From: Camellia lanceoleosa
Taxonomy: Eukaryota; Streptophyta; Magnoliopsida; Ericales; Theaceae
Length of the DNA stretch: 64,000 nt
Assembly: GCA_025200525.1 (NCBI GenBank)
Contig: CM045761.1
Coordinates: 64,078,009-64,142,008, forward strand
Reading direction: 5' to 3'
The position numbers and the translations under genes were made by a program. The notes under the pieces are model-generated. The model was not told where the DNA came from. It saw nothing but the letters and a program-made list of their open reading frames with translations, and ran no database searches. Each line of letters begins with the position of its first letter. Within the stretch, counting starts at the first letter, position 1. Below, piece by piece: positions 23,230 to 35,808 of the stretch.

Positions 23230-26200
23230 ATGATGGATAAGAGTTGGATTGATTTGCCAAATAGGATGTTGAGCGAATACATTAATGGGATTGATGAATT
23301 CCTTGTGTTTGCCTACACCAATAGGATTGAAGGTTCAATGATCAGTTGTCCGTGTAGGAAGTGTGAGAATCGATACTATTTTGTACGAGAGGGTGTATGG
23401 GAGCATCTGATTTTGAATGGTTTTTTAAAAAAATACAAACATTGGATTAATCATGGGGAATCTTACGTATCTCTGCATGGCAATCGAGAGATTGCAACAT
23501 TAGCTAATCTAGACATTGGGAATGATATGATTGGAATGATACAAGGGGTTATGGGAAATCCACATGCCGGTACAAGTGTTAAGGGTGATGAACCACAGGG
23601 GCCTGATCCCTATGCATTTGAACCCCAGCTCGGTCCAAATGCAGAGACTGCAAAGTATTTCAAACTTCTTCAAGATGCACAAAGTGAATTGTATCCAGGT
23701 TGTCAGAAGTTCACATCTTTGTCATTCATTGTTCGACTTCTACATTTGAAGGTGCTTAATCAGTGGACAAACAAGTCTGTTGACATGTTGCTTGAGTTAT
23801 TGAATGAGGCGTTCCCGTTGGGTGTGAAACTCCCGGACTCATATTATAAAACTCAAAAGGTCACAGCAGATTTGGGCTTCACGTATGAGACGTGGGATGC
23901 ATGTCCCAACAGTTGCATGCTGTTTCGAAACGAGGATGCCAATCTTGATAAATTTTTCATATGCAACAGTTCTAGATGGAAATCAATTGGTGATGGTGGT
24001 TCAAATGGTCCTAACAAAGGTGGCAAACAAATAGCTGCAAAACAGATGAGGTATTTTCCTTTAAAGCCAAGGTTGTAGAGGTTGTTTATGTCATCCAAGA
24101 CAGCCAAGTTCATGAGATGGCATGCAGAGGAACGAACTGATGATGGTGTCTTCAGGCATCCTACTGGCTCCCTTGCATGGAAAGATTTTGACCGTCGGAA
24201 TATTGACTTTAGTAATGATTGCCGAAGTGTAAGGCTTGACTTAGCATCTGATGGTTTTAACCCATTCAGGACGATGAACATAGTTTATAGCACTTGGCTT
24301 GTTGTGCTCATTCCATATAACTTGCCGCCATGGATGTGCATGAAGCAATCATTTCTAATTTTATCCGTGCTTATTGACGGCCCGAAAGGACCTGGTGACA
24401 AGATTGATGTGTATATGCAACCGTTGATTGAGGAGTTGAAAGAACTATAGAATGAGGGTGTGTCAACATTTGATGCATCAACAAATCAAATGTTTCAAAT
24501 GTATGCAGCTTTATTGTGGACAATTAGTGATTTTCCTACATACGCAAACTTGTCAGGATGGAGCACTAAAGGCGAATATGTATGTCCTTGTTGTAATAAG
24601 GAAACTACATCGTGTTGGTTGAAGTATAGTAGGAAACAATCATACTTGGGTCATCGCAGATTTTTACCTAATGGCCATAAATTCCGGAAGGATAAAGTAT
24701 CACTTGATGGTAGTCGGGAAGTCAGACTCAAACCAAAATTATTGTCTGGAACTGAGATGTTGCTACAATTAGAATCTTAGGGTATTTTAACCCAATACAA
24801 GAGGGATGACCTTAAGGAGAGGCATAGGAGATAGGTAGAGAAAGAGAAAGTTGGACATCGCACCTATAGTTGGAAAAAAAAGAGTATCGTTTATGAATTG
24901 CCATATTGGGAGCACAATCTAATAAGACACAACCACAATGTGATGCATATAGAGAAGAATGTTCGTGACAATGTGTTGTGGACAATATTAGGGGTTGCAG
25001 GAAAATCGAAGGATGGTGTTAATGCTCAGCGTGATTTACAAGATATGAATATTAGAAAACCCTTACATTTGTAATTAAGAGGGTCAAATAAAGCCTATTT
25101 ACCACCAGCACAATTCACGATGACCAAGGATGAAAAAGATTTGTTCTTGAAAGTGTTGAAGGAAGTAAGAGTTCCCGACGGGTATTCATCCAATATATCA
25201 CGTCGTGTGCACTTACATGATAGAAGTATTGCGGGTCTTAAGAGCCACGATAGTCATATTTTGATGCAACAACTTATTCCATTGGCTATTCAAAGATCGT
25301 TACCGAAGAATGTAATTGAACCCTTGATTGAATCGAGCAATTTCTTTAGACAATTGTGTTCGAAAGTGAATCGTGCGATGGATTTGCAATATATTCAAGA
25401 TCGTATCACTGTAACACTTTGTCATCTAGAGAAAATATTTCCTCCGAGTTTTTTTGATATAATGGAGCACTTGCCTACATATCTAGCTGATGAAGCCTTA
25501 TTGGGTGGAGCGATTCAGTTTCGAGGGATGTATCCAATTGAGAGGTATCTTCTTACTTTGAAGCAATATGTGCGTAATAGAGCTCATCCTGAAGGATCAA
25601 TTGCTAAAGGATATCCTATGGAAGAATGCATGAATTTTTGTGCACAATATCTCAATGATATGGAAACCAAATTTAGTCGACCCGTGAGGAACTATAGTGG
25701 TGTTGATAATTTGGGTCATGCTATTGGTGAAAACACAAGCTTTTATCTTGATAATACTTCTTGGGTACAAGCTCATCAGTACACCTTATTCAATACAAGC
25801 ACGGTTCAACCATTCATAAAGTAGGTTAAGTCACTCACTCAATATTTTATTATGTTTTATTGAATTTTCAACAAATTTTTTGTATTGCTCAAATTTCAAT
25901 CTACACAGCAAACACCTTGAAGTACTTAAGCTCAAAATGCCTTGTGTTGACGATCATCAGCTTCGGTGTGAACATTTTAAAACTTTTCACATTTGGTTCA
26001 AGGAACATGCATGGATTTAACTCTATAGATTCTAGTTACTTAAGTCGAACTACATTTTAAATTTTACATTTTCGTGTTAAATAGGTCCAAACTTTGCGAA
26101 GGACTACTGATGTCATATTTTCTGAAGAGATTATTCTATTGGCAAATGGCCTTCATAATCTGGCAAGGAGATTCAACGGGTATATACTGAATGGGTTTCG

Positions 26201-26726
26201 GTATCAAGTAAAGGCCATGGATGATCGTCGAGCCACACAAAATTGTGGTGTAGCTTTGAAGGCATATACCGTAAGTTATGCTAGTCGAAAAGACAAGAAT
26301 CCTTGTGTGGGGTCTGTGTACTATTATGGACAATTGACAGATATTGTTGAGATTCGATATTCCAATGAGAAGAAACATGTGTTGTTTAAGTGTGATTGGA
26401 TTGACAACATTCACGGAAAGAAAGAAGATGTCTTCAATTTCACCTTGGTGAACTTCAATCATTTGTTGTACCGAGATGATCAAATTACCAATGAACCTTT
26501 CATCTTGGCGTCCCAAGCAGAGCAAGTTTGGTATGTTGTAGATCCGTTACAACCAGACTGGCAAGTTGTGGTGAAGATGTCTCAAAGAGGTTTATTTGAT
26601 ATGAGTTCGACTGATCTACAAATCGAGCCATACATGAGCCAACAATTGGAAGAAAATATAATGCTTCGTGATGAAGAAGTTGGTTGGGTGAGGAAGCATG
26701 AAGGGAAACAGTTGATGTTCAAATAG
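23230..26726 (+). pseudogene. CACTA TNP2 transposase, decayed
   Basis: The domains lie in the standard order. An N-terminal transposase-associated domain (MMDKSWIDLPNRMLSEYING, CPCRKC, VWEHLILNGF) is followed by the Transposase_21/TNP2 core (24082-24780, FMRWHAEERTDDG, IDGPKGPGDKIDVYMQPLIEEL, YVCPCC). A DUF4218-like region lies at 25120-25824 (HLPTYLADEALLGGAIQFRGMYPIER) and a DUF4216-like C-terminus at 26094-26726 (DIVEIRYSNEKKHVLFKCDW). The protein would cut the CACTA termini. It starts at ATG 23230 or 23233, after a probable splice acceptor. Stops interrupt it at 24076 (Gln codon to TAG), 24448 (Trp to TAG), 24778, 24832 and 25072. An intron probably lies near 25827-26083. Confidence 0.9.
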
Positions 26727-26904
26727 GCTGATATTTAATCAACATTAGTAATTCAATTAAGGCCAAAGTTGTAGTTAATCATCAATTTCTTAATTTACTT
26801 TGTCTTTGTAATTGTATTAGTTCAATTAATGTCATATTATAGTTGATGACAAACCATTGTCTATGTTTTTAATGTCAATTAATGTTATATTGCTTGCAGA
26901 TTAT

Positions 26905-28917
26905 TATGGGAAGGAAGAGGAAGGCTGATCATCCCCGGCACATGATGTCTGATGTGCTACATAACAGGACATTAGTAGCACAACCATCAAAGGAGGCATC
27001 ACATCGGCCACCATCAGAGGGGCCATTAGTGCCACCACCATCTGAGGGCCCATTAGTACCACTGCATCGACCACCATCAGTGGCACCACAGTAGCTACCA
27101 TGTACTCAGCCTCCACGCCTACCATCGGTGTGTCCACCATCAGTGGCACCACAGCAGCTATCATCCCGACTAGAGTCATCAACTTATGAGCCATCCGCAG
27201 GTATATAAATTTGTTTTGATTTGTATGAAAATTATTTAAACATACATTTATTTATGCTCATTATATATAACTTGTTTATTCTCATTGTATTTTGCAGACC
27301 GTTCGACTTCTTTACAGCCCACCTCAGGTATAAGAATTCGATTTGTATTCACATTATTTAAATTTGCATTTGTTTATTACCATTGCATATTGTTTATTGT
27401 TATTGTATCTCGCAGGTCATGTTAGTTCTTCATCAACCTCGACTAGGCGTGGTAGAGGATGTGCCAAGGGCATTAAAGAGTGGGGTACTGGTAAAAAGCT
27501 GGATATACAATTTGATGAAAATTATTGCCCAATAGGGGATAACATGGCTAATTTAACTACTCAACTTGGCATCATTGTGCGGAATGGTAACATTGTTCTT
27601 CTTACTTTTCTTGATTGGAACAATGTGCCTGATGATATTGTTGATGCTATCTAGAAGGATGTGAAGGTAAAAGTATATTTTTGTCCACAAATTCGAATTC
27701 CAAAATTGTGTTATTATTATTTAAACTTTGAAATTGTGTTTTATAGGACAATTTGAATATATGTCCAAAGGAGTACAAGCCAATCTGCATGAAAAACTGC
27801 AACAGCATATGGAAGGATCACAAGAACAAGATTAAGGCTAAGTATTTCAAGCCTAGAAGTTCTTATCCTAATCTGAAGGATGATGTTCCTTTGCACATTA
27901 TGCCAAGCCAGTGGAAAGAACTTGTGGAGAATTGGCGTACTTCCGATGCTGAGGTATACAAATAAGTTATATTTATGATATGTAAACATACAAATCATAT
28001 TTACATACTTACATTTGTTGAACCTGTTATAGAAAATTGCAAGTAGGAACGCTAAAAATCGGCGAGCTCACGGCATAGCTCATACCACGTATGCATTACT
28101 ACTTTCTCCCGAATCTGACATGAGGTTTACATTTTATTGTTTTATTTTTGTATATAAATAAACATTGTATGTTTGCAAATTATTTGGATTTTACTTTTCA
28201 TATTTCTAAAAAAATGTAGATGACCAATAAGGGGGAGTCTACTGATAAGATGAATGTTTGGCTTATGACACGTAGAGCAGATGACCCAAAGGTTATCCAG
28301 ACCTTGGTAGTTTCCAAACACACCTTTGATTGTATTTAAAGTTTATTTTTTGTGTGTCAACCATCTTAATTTGGCATATACTTGTATGTCTTATTCAATA
28401 CAGGATGAGTTTAATCGTCAACTCTCTATGCTACCTGAGGATGGTCGGACTTTGGAGGCTAGGAATGTCATTTTCCATGAGTTGATAGGTCATGACGGAC
28501 ATGGATATTGTTGCATATACGGGAGAATTGTGACTCGGAGAGCAGTGTATAAAGATAGTGCTGGGCCATCACAGTCAACACCCCAGCCATCGACTATTGA
28601 TCAGATCATGTAGCAGGTTCGTGCAGAGCTAAGGGATAAGTTGAGGGAGGAGCTGCGAGCAGAGTTCTCTACACATTTACAGCAGGTGAGAGCTGAGATG
28701 ATGGCCTTTGTGTCACAGGGGGCGAGTGTGGATCCCAACAGATAGGTTCGATATAAATTAAATTGTTTGATAGTTCAATTTTCACACAAGATTATGTATA
28801 AAATTTGAATATGATTAACACATTATGCATTGACTATCATAGGTTCCTGATGCATCGAGTGGCCACTAGGCATTTAGGGAATCTGCAGAAGACGAGAATC
28901 CATATACACCACCAAAG
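26905..28917 (+). pseudogene. CACTA second gene, TNP1/Transposase_24-like, broken
   Basis: The gene starts MGRKRKADHPRHMMSDVLHN with a proline-rich repeat (PSEGPLVPPP units). Exon-like blocks follow: RRGRGCAKGIKEWGTGKK at 27420-27655, NLNICPKEYKPICMKNCNSIW at 27745-27955, KIASRNAKNRRAHGIAH at 28035-28090, DEFNRQLSMLPEDGRTLEAR at 28404-28613, and a coiled coil RAELRDKLREELRAEF to 28745. This matches the Ptta/En/Spm plant transposase (Transposase_24) family that binds subterminal repeats. TAGs at 27092, 27652 and 28611 break the blocks. The 3' end (ENPYTPPK near 28910) is cut off by inserted DNA; 38930-39080 looks like its displaced 3' part. Confidence 0.8.
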
Positions 28918-29756
28918 CTAAACATTTTTTTTTTCTGAATTACTTAATAATAAAATAAAAAAAAAACTAAACTACTTAATAATTAAAAGAACAATTACAT
29001 CATAGAATAAAAAATAAAAATAGCATCACTAACTAAACAAATAAAAGTAAAAATAAAAATAAAACCTAAACAATCATGAACTAATTAAACTGATGAGAAT
29101 TACTAACTAAACAATTTAACTAAACAAATAAAGCAAATAAAAAAAGAAAAGAAAATTAGGATTAGTATTAACACAATGATTTCTGAGGTTTTTTTTTTTT
29201 TTTTTTAATTGCTTGGCCCGCACGTGTGCCGGAGAGGGCCGCACGTGCGGCTGTCATCTTCTCAAACGCAGATTGTTGTTCTTGATATTTTTTTTTTTAT
29301 ATTAAAGATGAACAAACTAATATGGTTAAGTTAATATACTACATGGCTAATTAAACATGGCTAAATAAATAAAATAAAATAAGAGAAAGAAGAATCAACT
29401 AACAACAAACATGACTAAGCAATTTTTTTATTTTTATTTATTTATTTTTTTTAATAAAACTGAACACTAGATCACCAAAATAAAAAATAAAACTAAAAAA
29501 AACAAAACAAAAACTTCACATCCACAAATCTGTATCCACAAATTTATACATAAAAGGAAAAAATTACCTTGAAAAAGTGGAGAAAGAGAGAAAAAGAATG
29601 GTGATTCACCGGAAAAAATGGTGGTCGCCGGAGATTCGACGGACGGCAAGGAAATAGGACACCGGCGGTGAGATGGTGGTGGTGAGGAAGAAGAAAGAAG
29701 AAGAAAAAGGGAAGAAGAAGAAGAAGATGGAAGATAATGGGTTTGTGTGGAGTTGT

Positions 29757-29801
<45 letters not shown>

Positions 29802-30239
29802 CGAATATGGGAGATTGGGATTGTGAGAAAGAGAGTGGGTAGGTGTAAAGGTAAGGTCAATGTTTTTTTTTTTTTGGAAATAAAATAAAATAAAATGGAA
29901 ATTCCCGCACTTGGCCACGCACCTGCTTTTAAAGCAGGATGCGACCTCTTCAATTGCACAATTTCCCGCACGTGCGGCGATTTGCTCCCCCTCGCGCTAT
30001 TTTTCTTCTTTTTTTTTTGGTTGGGAAAATCGGCATCCCGCACGTGCGGGAGTCAAGCCGCACGTACGACTGGTCAACGCACAAGCCCCGCGCACCTGCT
30101 TATTAAGCAGTGCGTAAATTCGACTTCACCAATTTTTTTCCGCACGTGCGGGGCCCATGTCGCACGTGCGGCGATTTCTTTTTTTTTTTTTTTTTTAACT
30201 AACTCTCAGCACCTAACAAAAGGCACCAGAGTTGTGGCA
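28918..30239. other. Foreign block with GCACGTGC palindromes and (GA)n
   Basis: This AT-rich DNA (28920-29200, 29280-29560) contains islands of the palindrome CCGCACGTGCGG: one cluster at 29216-29256 and a second at 29900-30175. In the second, a module beginning GCACCTGCTT recurs at 29919 and 30092 (173 bp apart), followed each time by CCGCACGTGCGG. A (GA)n tract is at 29759-29799. No convincing ORF was found. It may be part of the Athila 3' region or a separate insertion. Confidence 0.6.
29759..29799. repeat. (GA)n microsatellite
   Basis: About 19 GA units. It produces spurious RERERE / SLSLSL reading frames on both strands. Confidence 0.95.
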
Positions 30240-30873
30240 TAAAATTGTCACTTCAGAATCACCCAAGTAATAAAACCCAGCGTAGTTTATAGCCTTCGAG
30301 CTAGTACAACCGAAATATGCTTAACCATTCTACCTTCAATTGACATCCGAAATAAATATAGCACATAAGAACATAACGGAATGCCCACTAAAGGTATAAT
30401 CTTCACGCGAAAATCACAGATACTACTTTTCTCCCTAACTGTGTTTGTAACTTTCCCTATTCTCCAACAGGGTGACAGACTAGGTTGATTCGGTATCCAG
30501 AATCGAGGCGCATAAAGCTACCTCAACCTATGGGGCTGCTATACAGAGTTCAAGTCGAGGTAGTTTTGAAGCAATCTCCACACCTCTGGGTATTTAAACC
30601 AGACTCTAGTCTCGGAAATACCAAACCTTTGTGTTCTAGGCTTTGCCATTTGAACTCTAGTTTCCACCGTCTCAGTTAGTCTCCTAGGAACTCACTACAA
30701 ACACGGTTAGGTGGCTATACCAGACCGTCAGATGCCGTTCGGGCACGGCTAACACCAAAGGAATTACACCTTTAGAGGATTTAAAGTCTCCTAGACCCAA
30801 GTAAAGCATGACGAGAACAAAGAAAAACAAAATAGCATAGAAGGGAAATAAAAGAGAACAAGAAATTAATCCA

Positions 30874-32118
30874 TCAATCGTAGTAAAATGGGTCCATCAA
30901 TGCAATGGACTCAATCATATCCCCATTCCCAATCCCCTCTATATATGGTTTCAATCTTTGGCCATTTATTTTGAAAGTGTGGCCAGTGTTTGGATCTTGC
31001 ACCTCAACGGCGCCATGAATGAATGCCTCAACAACTACGAAGGGGCCATCCCATCTTGATCTTAGCTTACTCGGAAAGAGTCTCAATTTTGAATTAAAAA
31101 GCCACACTTTTTGGTCGGGTTCAAAGGATTTCCTGTTAATGTACTTGTCATGGAATTCTTTAGTCCGAGCTTTAAAAACTCTCGAGCTCTTATATGCATC
31201 ATTCCGGATTTCCTCCAACTCAATGAGTTGCAATTTCTGGTTGAGCCCAGCTGCGGCCATATCGAAGTTAAACTTCTTTATGGCCCACAATGCTTGGTGC
31301 TCAAGTTCAACTGGGAGATGGCAAGCTTTGCCGAACACCGCTCTATATGGTGACATCCCAATGGGTGTCTTATAAGCAGTGCGGTACGCCCATAATGCAT
31401 CAATTAACCGTTGTGACCAATCTTTCCTATTTGGTCTCACCGTTTTCTAAATTATGTGCTTTACCTCCCTATTTGAGATTTCCACTTGGCCACTAGTTTG
31501 AAGGTGATATGGAGTGCCAACTTTATGAGTGATAGAGTATTTCTTAACTACTGACTCAAAGAACCAGTTACAAAAATGTGTACCCTGATCACTTATTATG
31601 GCTCTAGGAAACCCAAAACGACTAAAGATGTTTTCATGCAAAAACTTGATTACCACTCTATGATCGTTTGTTCGGGTAGCTATTGCCTCCACCCACTTAG
31701 ACACGTAATCTACTGCCAAAAGAATGTACTCAAACCCGAATGACGACGGAAAAGGGCCCATAAAATCAATTCCCCAAACATCAAATATTTCTACCTCAAG
31801 AATAGGGGACATTGACATCATGTCACGCTGAGACACCGAACCCATTTGCTGACAACGCAAACAAATTCTACAAAATTGATGGGCATCTTTGAAAATTGTG
31901 GGCCAATAAAACCCAGTCTGTAAAATCTTGACGGCCGTTTTATGCCCACTAAAATGACCGCCACATGCAGAAGAATGACAAAATGTAAGAATGCTATGCA
32001 TCTCACTCTCCGGCACACACCGTCGGATCACTTGGTTGGAGCAATATTTAAACAACTCTGGATCCTCTCAAAAATAATACCTGATCTGTGAAAAGAATCG
32101 ATCTTTGTCTTGCTTAGA
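30874..32118 (-). pseudogene. Athila integrase
   Basis: Two minus-strand ORFs (31447-32055 and 30874-31440) make one integrase. HHCC zinc motif: [10 protein letters not shown] ... FCRICLRCQ. Core: GIDFMGPFP (Asp), IISDQGTHF (Asp), [11 protein letters not shown] (Glu), so the DDE triad is intact. The C-terminal part has [20 protein letters not shown] and [15 protein letters not shown] and ends at 30874. One TAA near 31444 separates the halves (HII-stop-KTV, normally Glu), and stops near 32070 and 32116 separate it from RNase H. It inserts element cDNA; two or three point changes inactivate this copy. Confidence 0.88.
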
Positions 32119-32931
32119 CTAATTCTGCGGAATTTGCCCAATGGCCAAGTAATTCACAATATGTGCAAACCACGGGAGGCTCGCTTGTGACAGCTCAAAG
32201 AGTTGTTCGTCCGGAAACGAATCATGCAAAATAAGAGGGTCATTATTATACTCAACGAGGATTCGAGAGAGATGATCCGCCACCACATTCTCGGATCCTT
32301 TCTTATCACGGATTTCTAGATCAAATTCCTGAAGCAACAAAATCCATCTAATCAACCTAGGTTTGGTCTCTTTCTTAGATAATAAATACCGCAAAGCGGT
32401 ATGATCAATGAAGACTATGACCTTGGAACCTAGGAGATAAGATCGGAATTTGTCTAAGGCAAAGACCACAGCTAGCAACTCTTTTTCGGTGGTAGTGTAA
32501 TTCAATTGTGCATCCGAGAAAGTGCGACTAGCATAGTATATAGCAAATGGTGCCTTATTGACCCTTTGGCCTAACACAACCCCGACAGCATAATAGGAGG
32601 CATCACACATGATTTTGAAAGGAAGTGACCAATCTGGTGATTTCATGATTGGGGCGGTGGTCAAGGCCATTCTTAGTGTTTTGAATGCCTTTAAGCATGC
32701 CTCATCAAAGACAAAAGGCGCGTCCTTAACTAATAAACTACACAAAGGACGTGATATCTTACTAAAATCTTTGATGAACCTATGGTAAAAACCTACATGC
32801 CCTAAAAAAGACCTAATTTGACGCACGGAATTGGGTGGAGGAAGGCCTGCAATGAGGTCAACCTTAGCCTTGTCAACCTCTATACCTCGAGGGGACACAA
32901 TATGTCCCAACACTATACTCTCGCGAACCAT
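32119..32931 (-). pseudogene. Athila RT C-terminus and RNase H
   Basis: After a TGA at 32944, where the family has Trp (LS-stop-EKSHF), the frame resumes as [20 protein letters not shown]. It continues with RT connection sequence ([19 protein letters not shown]) and RNase H. The RNase H acidic residues appear as [23 protein letters not shown] and [11 protein letters not shown], so the active site looks complete. It belongs to the same polyprotein as the neighbouring ORFs. Confidence 0.88.
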
Positions 32932-32946
32932 AAAATGGCTCTTTTC

Positions 32947-35757
32947 TCAACTCAAGATTAGGTTTGCCTCAGTACATCGTTCTAACACTCTAGTCAAGTT
33001 CCTAAGGCATTCCTCAAAAGACGATCCAAACATCGAAAAGTCATCCATAAAAACCACTAAGAATTTCTCCACCATGTCGGAGAAAATGGCCATCATACAC
33101 CGTTGAAAGGTCGCCGATGCATTACATAGCCCGAAAGGCATGCGCCTGTAAGCAAAAGTGCCAAAAGGGCATGTGAATGTGGTCTTTTCCTGGTTAGCGG
33201 GGTACACCGGGATTTGATTATACCCCGAATAGCCATCAAGAAAACAATAGAAACGCTGCCTCGCTAACCGCTCTAGGATTTGGTCAATGAAAGGTAAGGG
33301 AAAATGGTCCTTTCTAGTCGAGGAATTTAGTCTCCTATAATCAATGCACACTCGCCACCCAGTAGTGGTTCGTGTGGGGACTAACTCTCCTCCCTCATTC
33401 TCAACAATGGTGATGCCCGATTTCTTGGGCACCACTTGTGTGGGACTCACCCACTTGCTATCTGAGATGGGGTATATGATACCCGCATCCAACAATTTCA
33501 ATACCTCATTTTTCACCACCTCTTTAATGTTAGGATTCAGTCTCCGTTGCATTTCACGAGAAGGTTTGGTGTCCTCCTCTAGATGTATATAATGCATGCA
33601 CACGGAGGGATCTATCCCTTTCAAATCAGCCACTGACCACCCTATAGCACTCCAATGTGCTACGAGAATACTCATTAACTGACTCTCCTGCTCCGCAGTC
33701 AAGTTAGATGCAATGATAACTGGTAAAGTCTCTTGGGGCCCTAAAAATGCATACTTAAGTGTGGCCAGAAGTGGCTTCAACTCAAGTGTAGGTGGTGTGA
33801 CCAAAGATGGTGTGGCAGGCTCTCTCGACAGAGGAAGAAGTGACTCAAACTGGGCTTTCCATGGAGGAAAATTTGGTGTAGAAGAAGAATTAAGCAAGAC
33901 ATTTACCTCCTTAACTGACTCATCTATATCAAAATTTTTAAACCCAAAATGAGCTAGACAAGCCTCTAAAGGGTCCTCTACAAGAATAGAGGGCAAAGCC
34001 TCCTCCACAATCTCATCCACAACATCCACTAATAAGCACTCCTCTCTCTCATGAGGTTGTTGTGATGCTTGGAAAACATTAAGTTTCACTTGCATGTTAC
34101 CAAATGAAACTTCTATCACCCCGGTTCGACAATTAATGCAAGCATTGGCCGTAGCCAAGAAAGGTCGACCCAAGATCACTGGGATTTGTTTCCTAGAACT
34201 GGCTATCGGTTCCATATCTAAAACCAAAAAGTCAACAAGGAAGTAGAACCTATCAATCTTAACTAGCACATCCTCAATCATGCCTCGTGGCACTTTGAGG
34301 GACCGGTCATGCAACTGAAGAGTAATAGTAGTGGGCTTCAACTCGCCAAGCCCAAATTCCTCGTACACAGAGTACGACAACAAATTAACACTAGCCCCTA
34401 AATCCAATAAGGCCCTATCAATGAAATGGTCCCCTATAATGCATGCAATGGTTGGGGCTCCCGGGTCCTTAAGCTTAGAAGGTATGTCATTCAACAAGAT
34501 GGAGCTTACTTGCTCCGTGAGTAGGACCTTTTGGGACACATGTGTCCTAGAGTTATGCTTTTGTGTACAAAGGTCCTTCAGAAATTTGGCATATGATGGT
34601 ACTTGCTTAATTGCCTCCAACAGGGGAAGGTTGATTTTTACCTGTTTAAAGACTTCTATCATTGCCTCTATAGATGCCGCTTTCTTATTAAAAGGGGATG
34701 GTGTGTCAAGGCACTGGGGAAAGGGTGCCTTAGGCATATATGGTGCCTTGGGCTCAAGTGAAGTACTAGGGACTAAATCATCCCTCTTAAGTGTTTTCCC
34801 CTCACCCTTGCTCTCACTAGGTGAACCATCGTGGTCACCCTTCCTAACTCTAGTTGCATCAGATGCAACTGGCTGAGGCTCTAACTTCCTACCACTTTTT
34901 AAAGCAACCACCACCTGCGCTTGCTCATGTTGCTTTCCATTCCCACCCGAACTCTCTGCCCCGTATTGTCCCTTAGGGTTGGCCACAGTTTGACTTGTTA
35001 ATTTTCCCTCCTCTCTCCGATTCATGTTGTTAGCCATTTGACCTAATTGGATCTCTATCTTGGCAATAGAGTGAGTGTGGGAGTGAACTATCGGTGCTAA
35101 CCCCTTAAGTTCTGAGAGAACTTCTAACACCTGAGTCTCAAAGACAGAGTTGCCCTGAGGAACAGGCAGGGGTTGTGGTTGTGGTTTCCGGTATGGTTGT
35201 GGGGGTCTATAAGGTTGCGGTGGTCGGTAAGATGATTGGTTGACAAAATTATTGAAATTCTGCCTTGGTGGTGGAGGATTGTAAGAAGTGCCTTGTGAAG
35301 GGGGTCTCCATGAGAAATTAGGGTGATTTCTCCATCCCGGATTATATGTGTTGGAGTATGGATCATTACCTGGGTTGGAGAATCCTTGAGCTGCATTCAC
35401 ATGCTCTTGGACTAACTCTGGAAATTGTGATGCCGAAGGGCACTCACTCAAGTCATGAGCAGGGCTCGCACAAATAACACATGCCTCGTGAAATTGAGGC
35501 TGATCTTGCTGGGTAGGGGCATGTCCCGTAGCTAATAATTGGTCTATCTTGCAGGACAGTGCCTCTACTTGTTGGGCTAACTCTAGGTTTTGCCCGACCT
35601 CATAAATGCCCCCTATTTTCGGGGCTCTAACTACTGGTTGCCGGACTTGCCAGGCTGCGAAGGCATGGTGAAGGGAATTATCACTTAGGTTCTCAAACAA
35701 TTGCCATGCCTCGGCATCATTTTTAGACATGAATGTCCCACCACAGGACGAATCCAC
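32947..35757 (-). CDS. Athila gag C-terminus, protease and RT (936 codons open)
   Basis: This is the longest open frame in the window. A gag zinc knuckle C-X2-C-X4-H-X4-C is at residues 93-106 (CVICASPAHDLSEC), followed by a Pro/Gln-rich linker (RPPQPYRPPQPYR). Protease follows, with active site LLDLGASVNLLSYSVYEEFG and later PVILGRPFLATANA. RT has HLEEDTKPSREMQRRLNP, WRVCIDYRRLNSSTRKDHFP, MPFGLCNASATFQRCM and FMDDF at about 903-907. It is cut off by TGA just after LILS. The upstream gag part is in another ORF (35809-36126), so the first Met is not the true start. The enzyme would copy element RNA into DNA in the cytoplasmic particle. Confidence 0.92.
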   Translation of the reverse strand: MDSSCGGTFMSKNDAEAWQLFENLSDNSLHHAFAAWQVRQPVVRAPKIGGIYEVGQNLELAQQVEALSCKIDQLLATGHAPTQQDQPQFHEACVICASPAHDLSECPSASQFPELVQEHVNAAQGFSNPGNDPYSNTYNPGWRNHPNFSWRPPSQGTSYNPPPPRQNFNNFVNQSSYRPPQPYRPPQPYRKPQPQPLPVPQGNSVFETQVLEVLSELKGLAPIVHSHTHSIAKIEIQLGQMANNMNRREEGKLTSQTVANPKGQYGAESSGGNGKQHEQAQVVVALKSGRKLEPQPVASDATRVRKGDHDGSPSESKGEGKTLKRDDLVPSTSLEPKAPYMPKAPFPQCLDTPSPFNKKAASIEAMIEVFKQVKINLPLLEAIKQVPSYAKFLKDLCTQKHNSRTHVSQKVLLTEQVSSILLNDIPSKLKDPGAPTIACIIGDHFIDRALLDLGASVNLLSYSVYEEFGLGELKPTTITLQLHDRSLKVPRGMIEDVLVKIDRFYFLVDFLVLDMEPIASSRKQIPVILGRPFLATANACINCRTGVIEVSFGNMQVKLNVFQASQQPHEREECLLVDVVDEIVEEALPSILVEDPLEACLAHFGFKNFDIDESVKEVNVLLNSSSTPNFPPWKAQFESLLPLSREPATPSLVTPPTLELKPLLATLKYAFLGPQETLPVIIASNLTAEQESQLMSILVAHWSAIGWSVADLKGIDPSVCMHYIHLEEDTKPSREMQRRLNPNIKEVVKNEVLKLLDAGIIYPISDSKWVSPTQVVPKKSGITIVENEGGELVPTRTTTGWRVCIDYRRLNSSTRKDHFPLPFIDQILERLARQRFYCFLDGYSGYNQIPVYPANQEKTTFTCPFGTFAYRRMPFGLCNASATFQRCMMAIFSDMVEKFLVVFMDDFSMFGSSFEECLRNLTRVLERCTEANLILS

Positions 35758-35808
35758 TATTTGGCGGTGTGGCTCAGTTAAGCCATAATTGAATGTTTGA
35801 ACAAGTTG

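Noticed and set aside
29606..30242. Several ORFs with SLSLSL or RERERE runs
   Set aside because: Produced by the (GA)n microsatellite and GCACGTGC palindromes; no protein-like composition.
34331..34876. 181-codon + strand ORF
   Set aside because: Antisense shadow of the Athila gag-protease frame; no recognisable domain.
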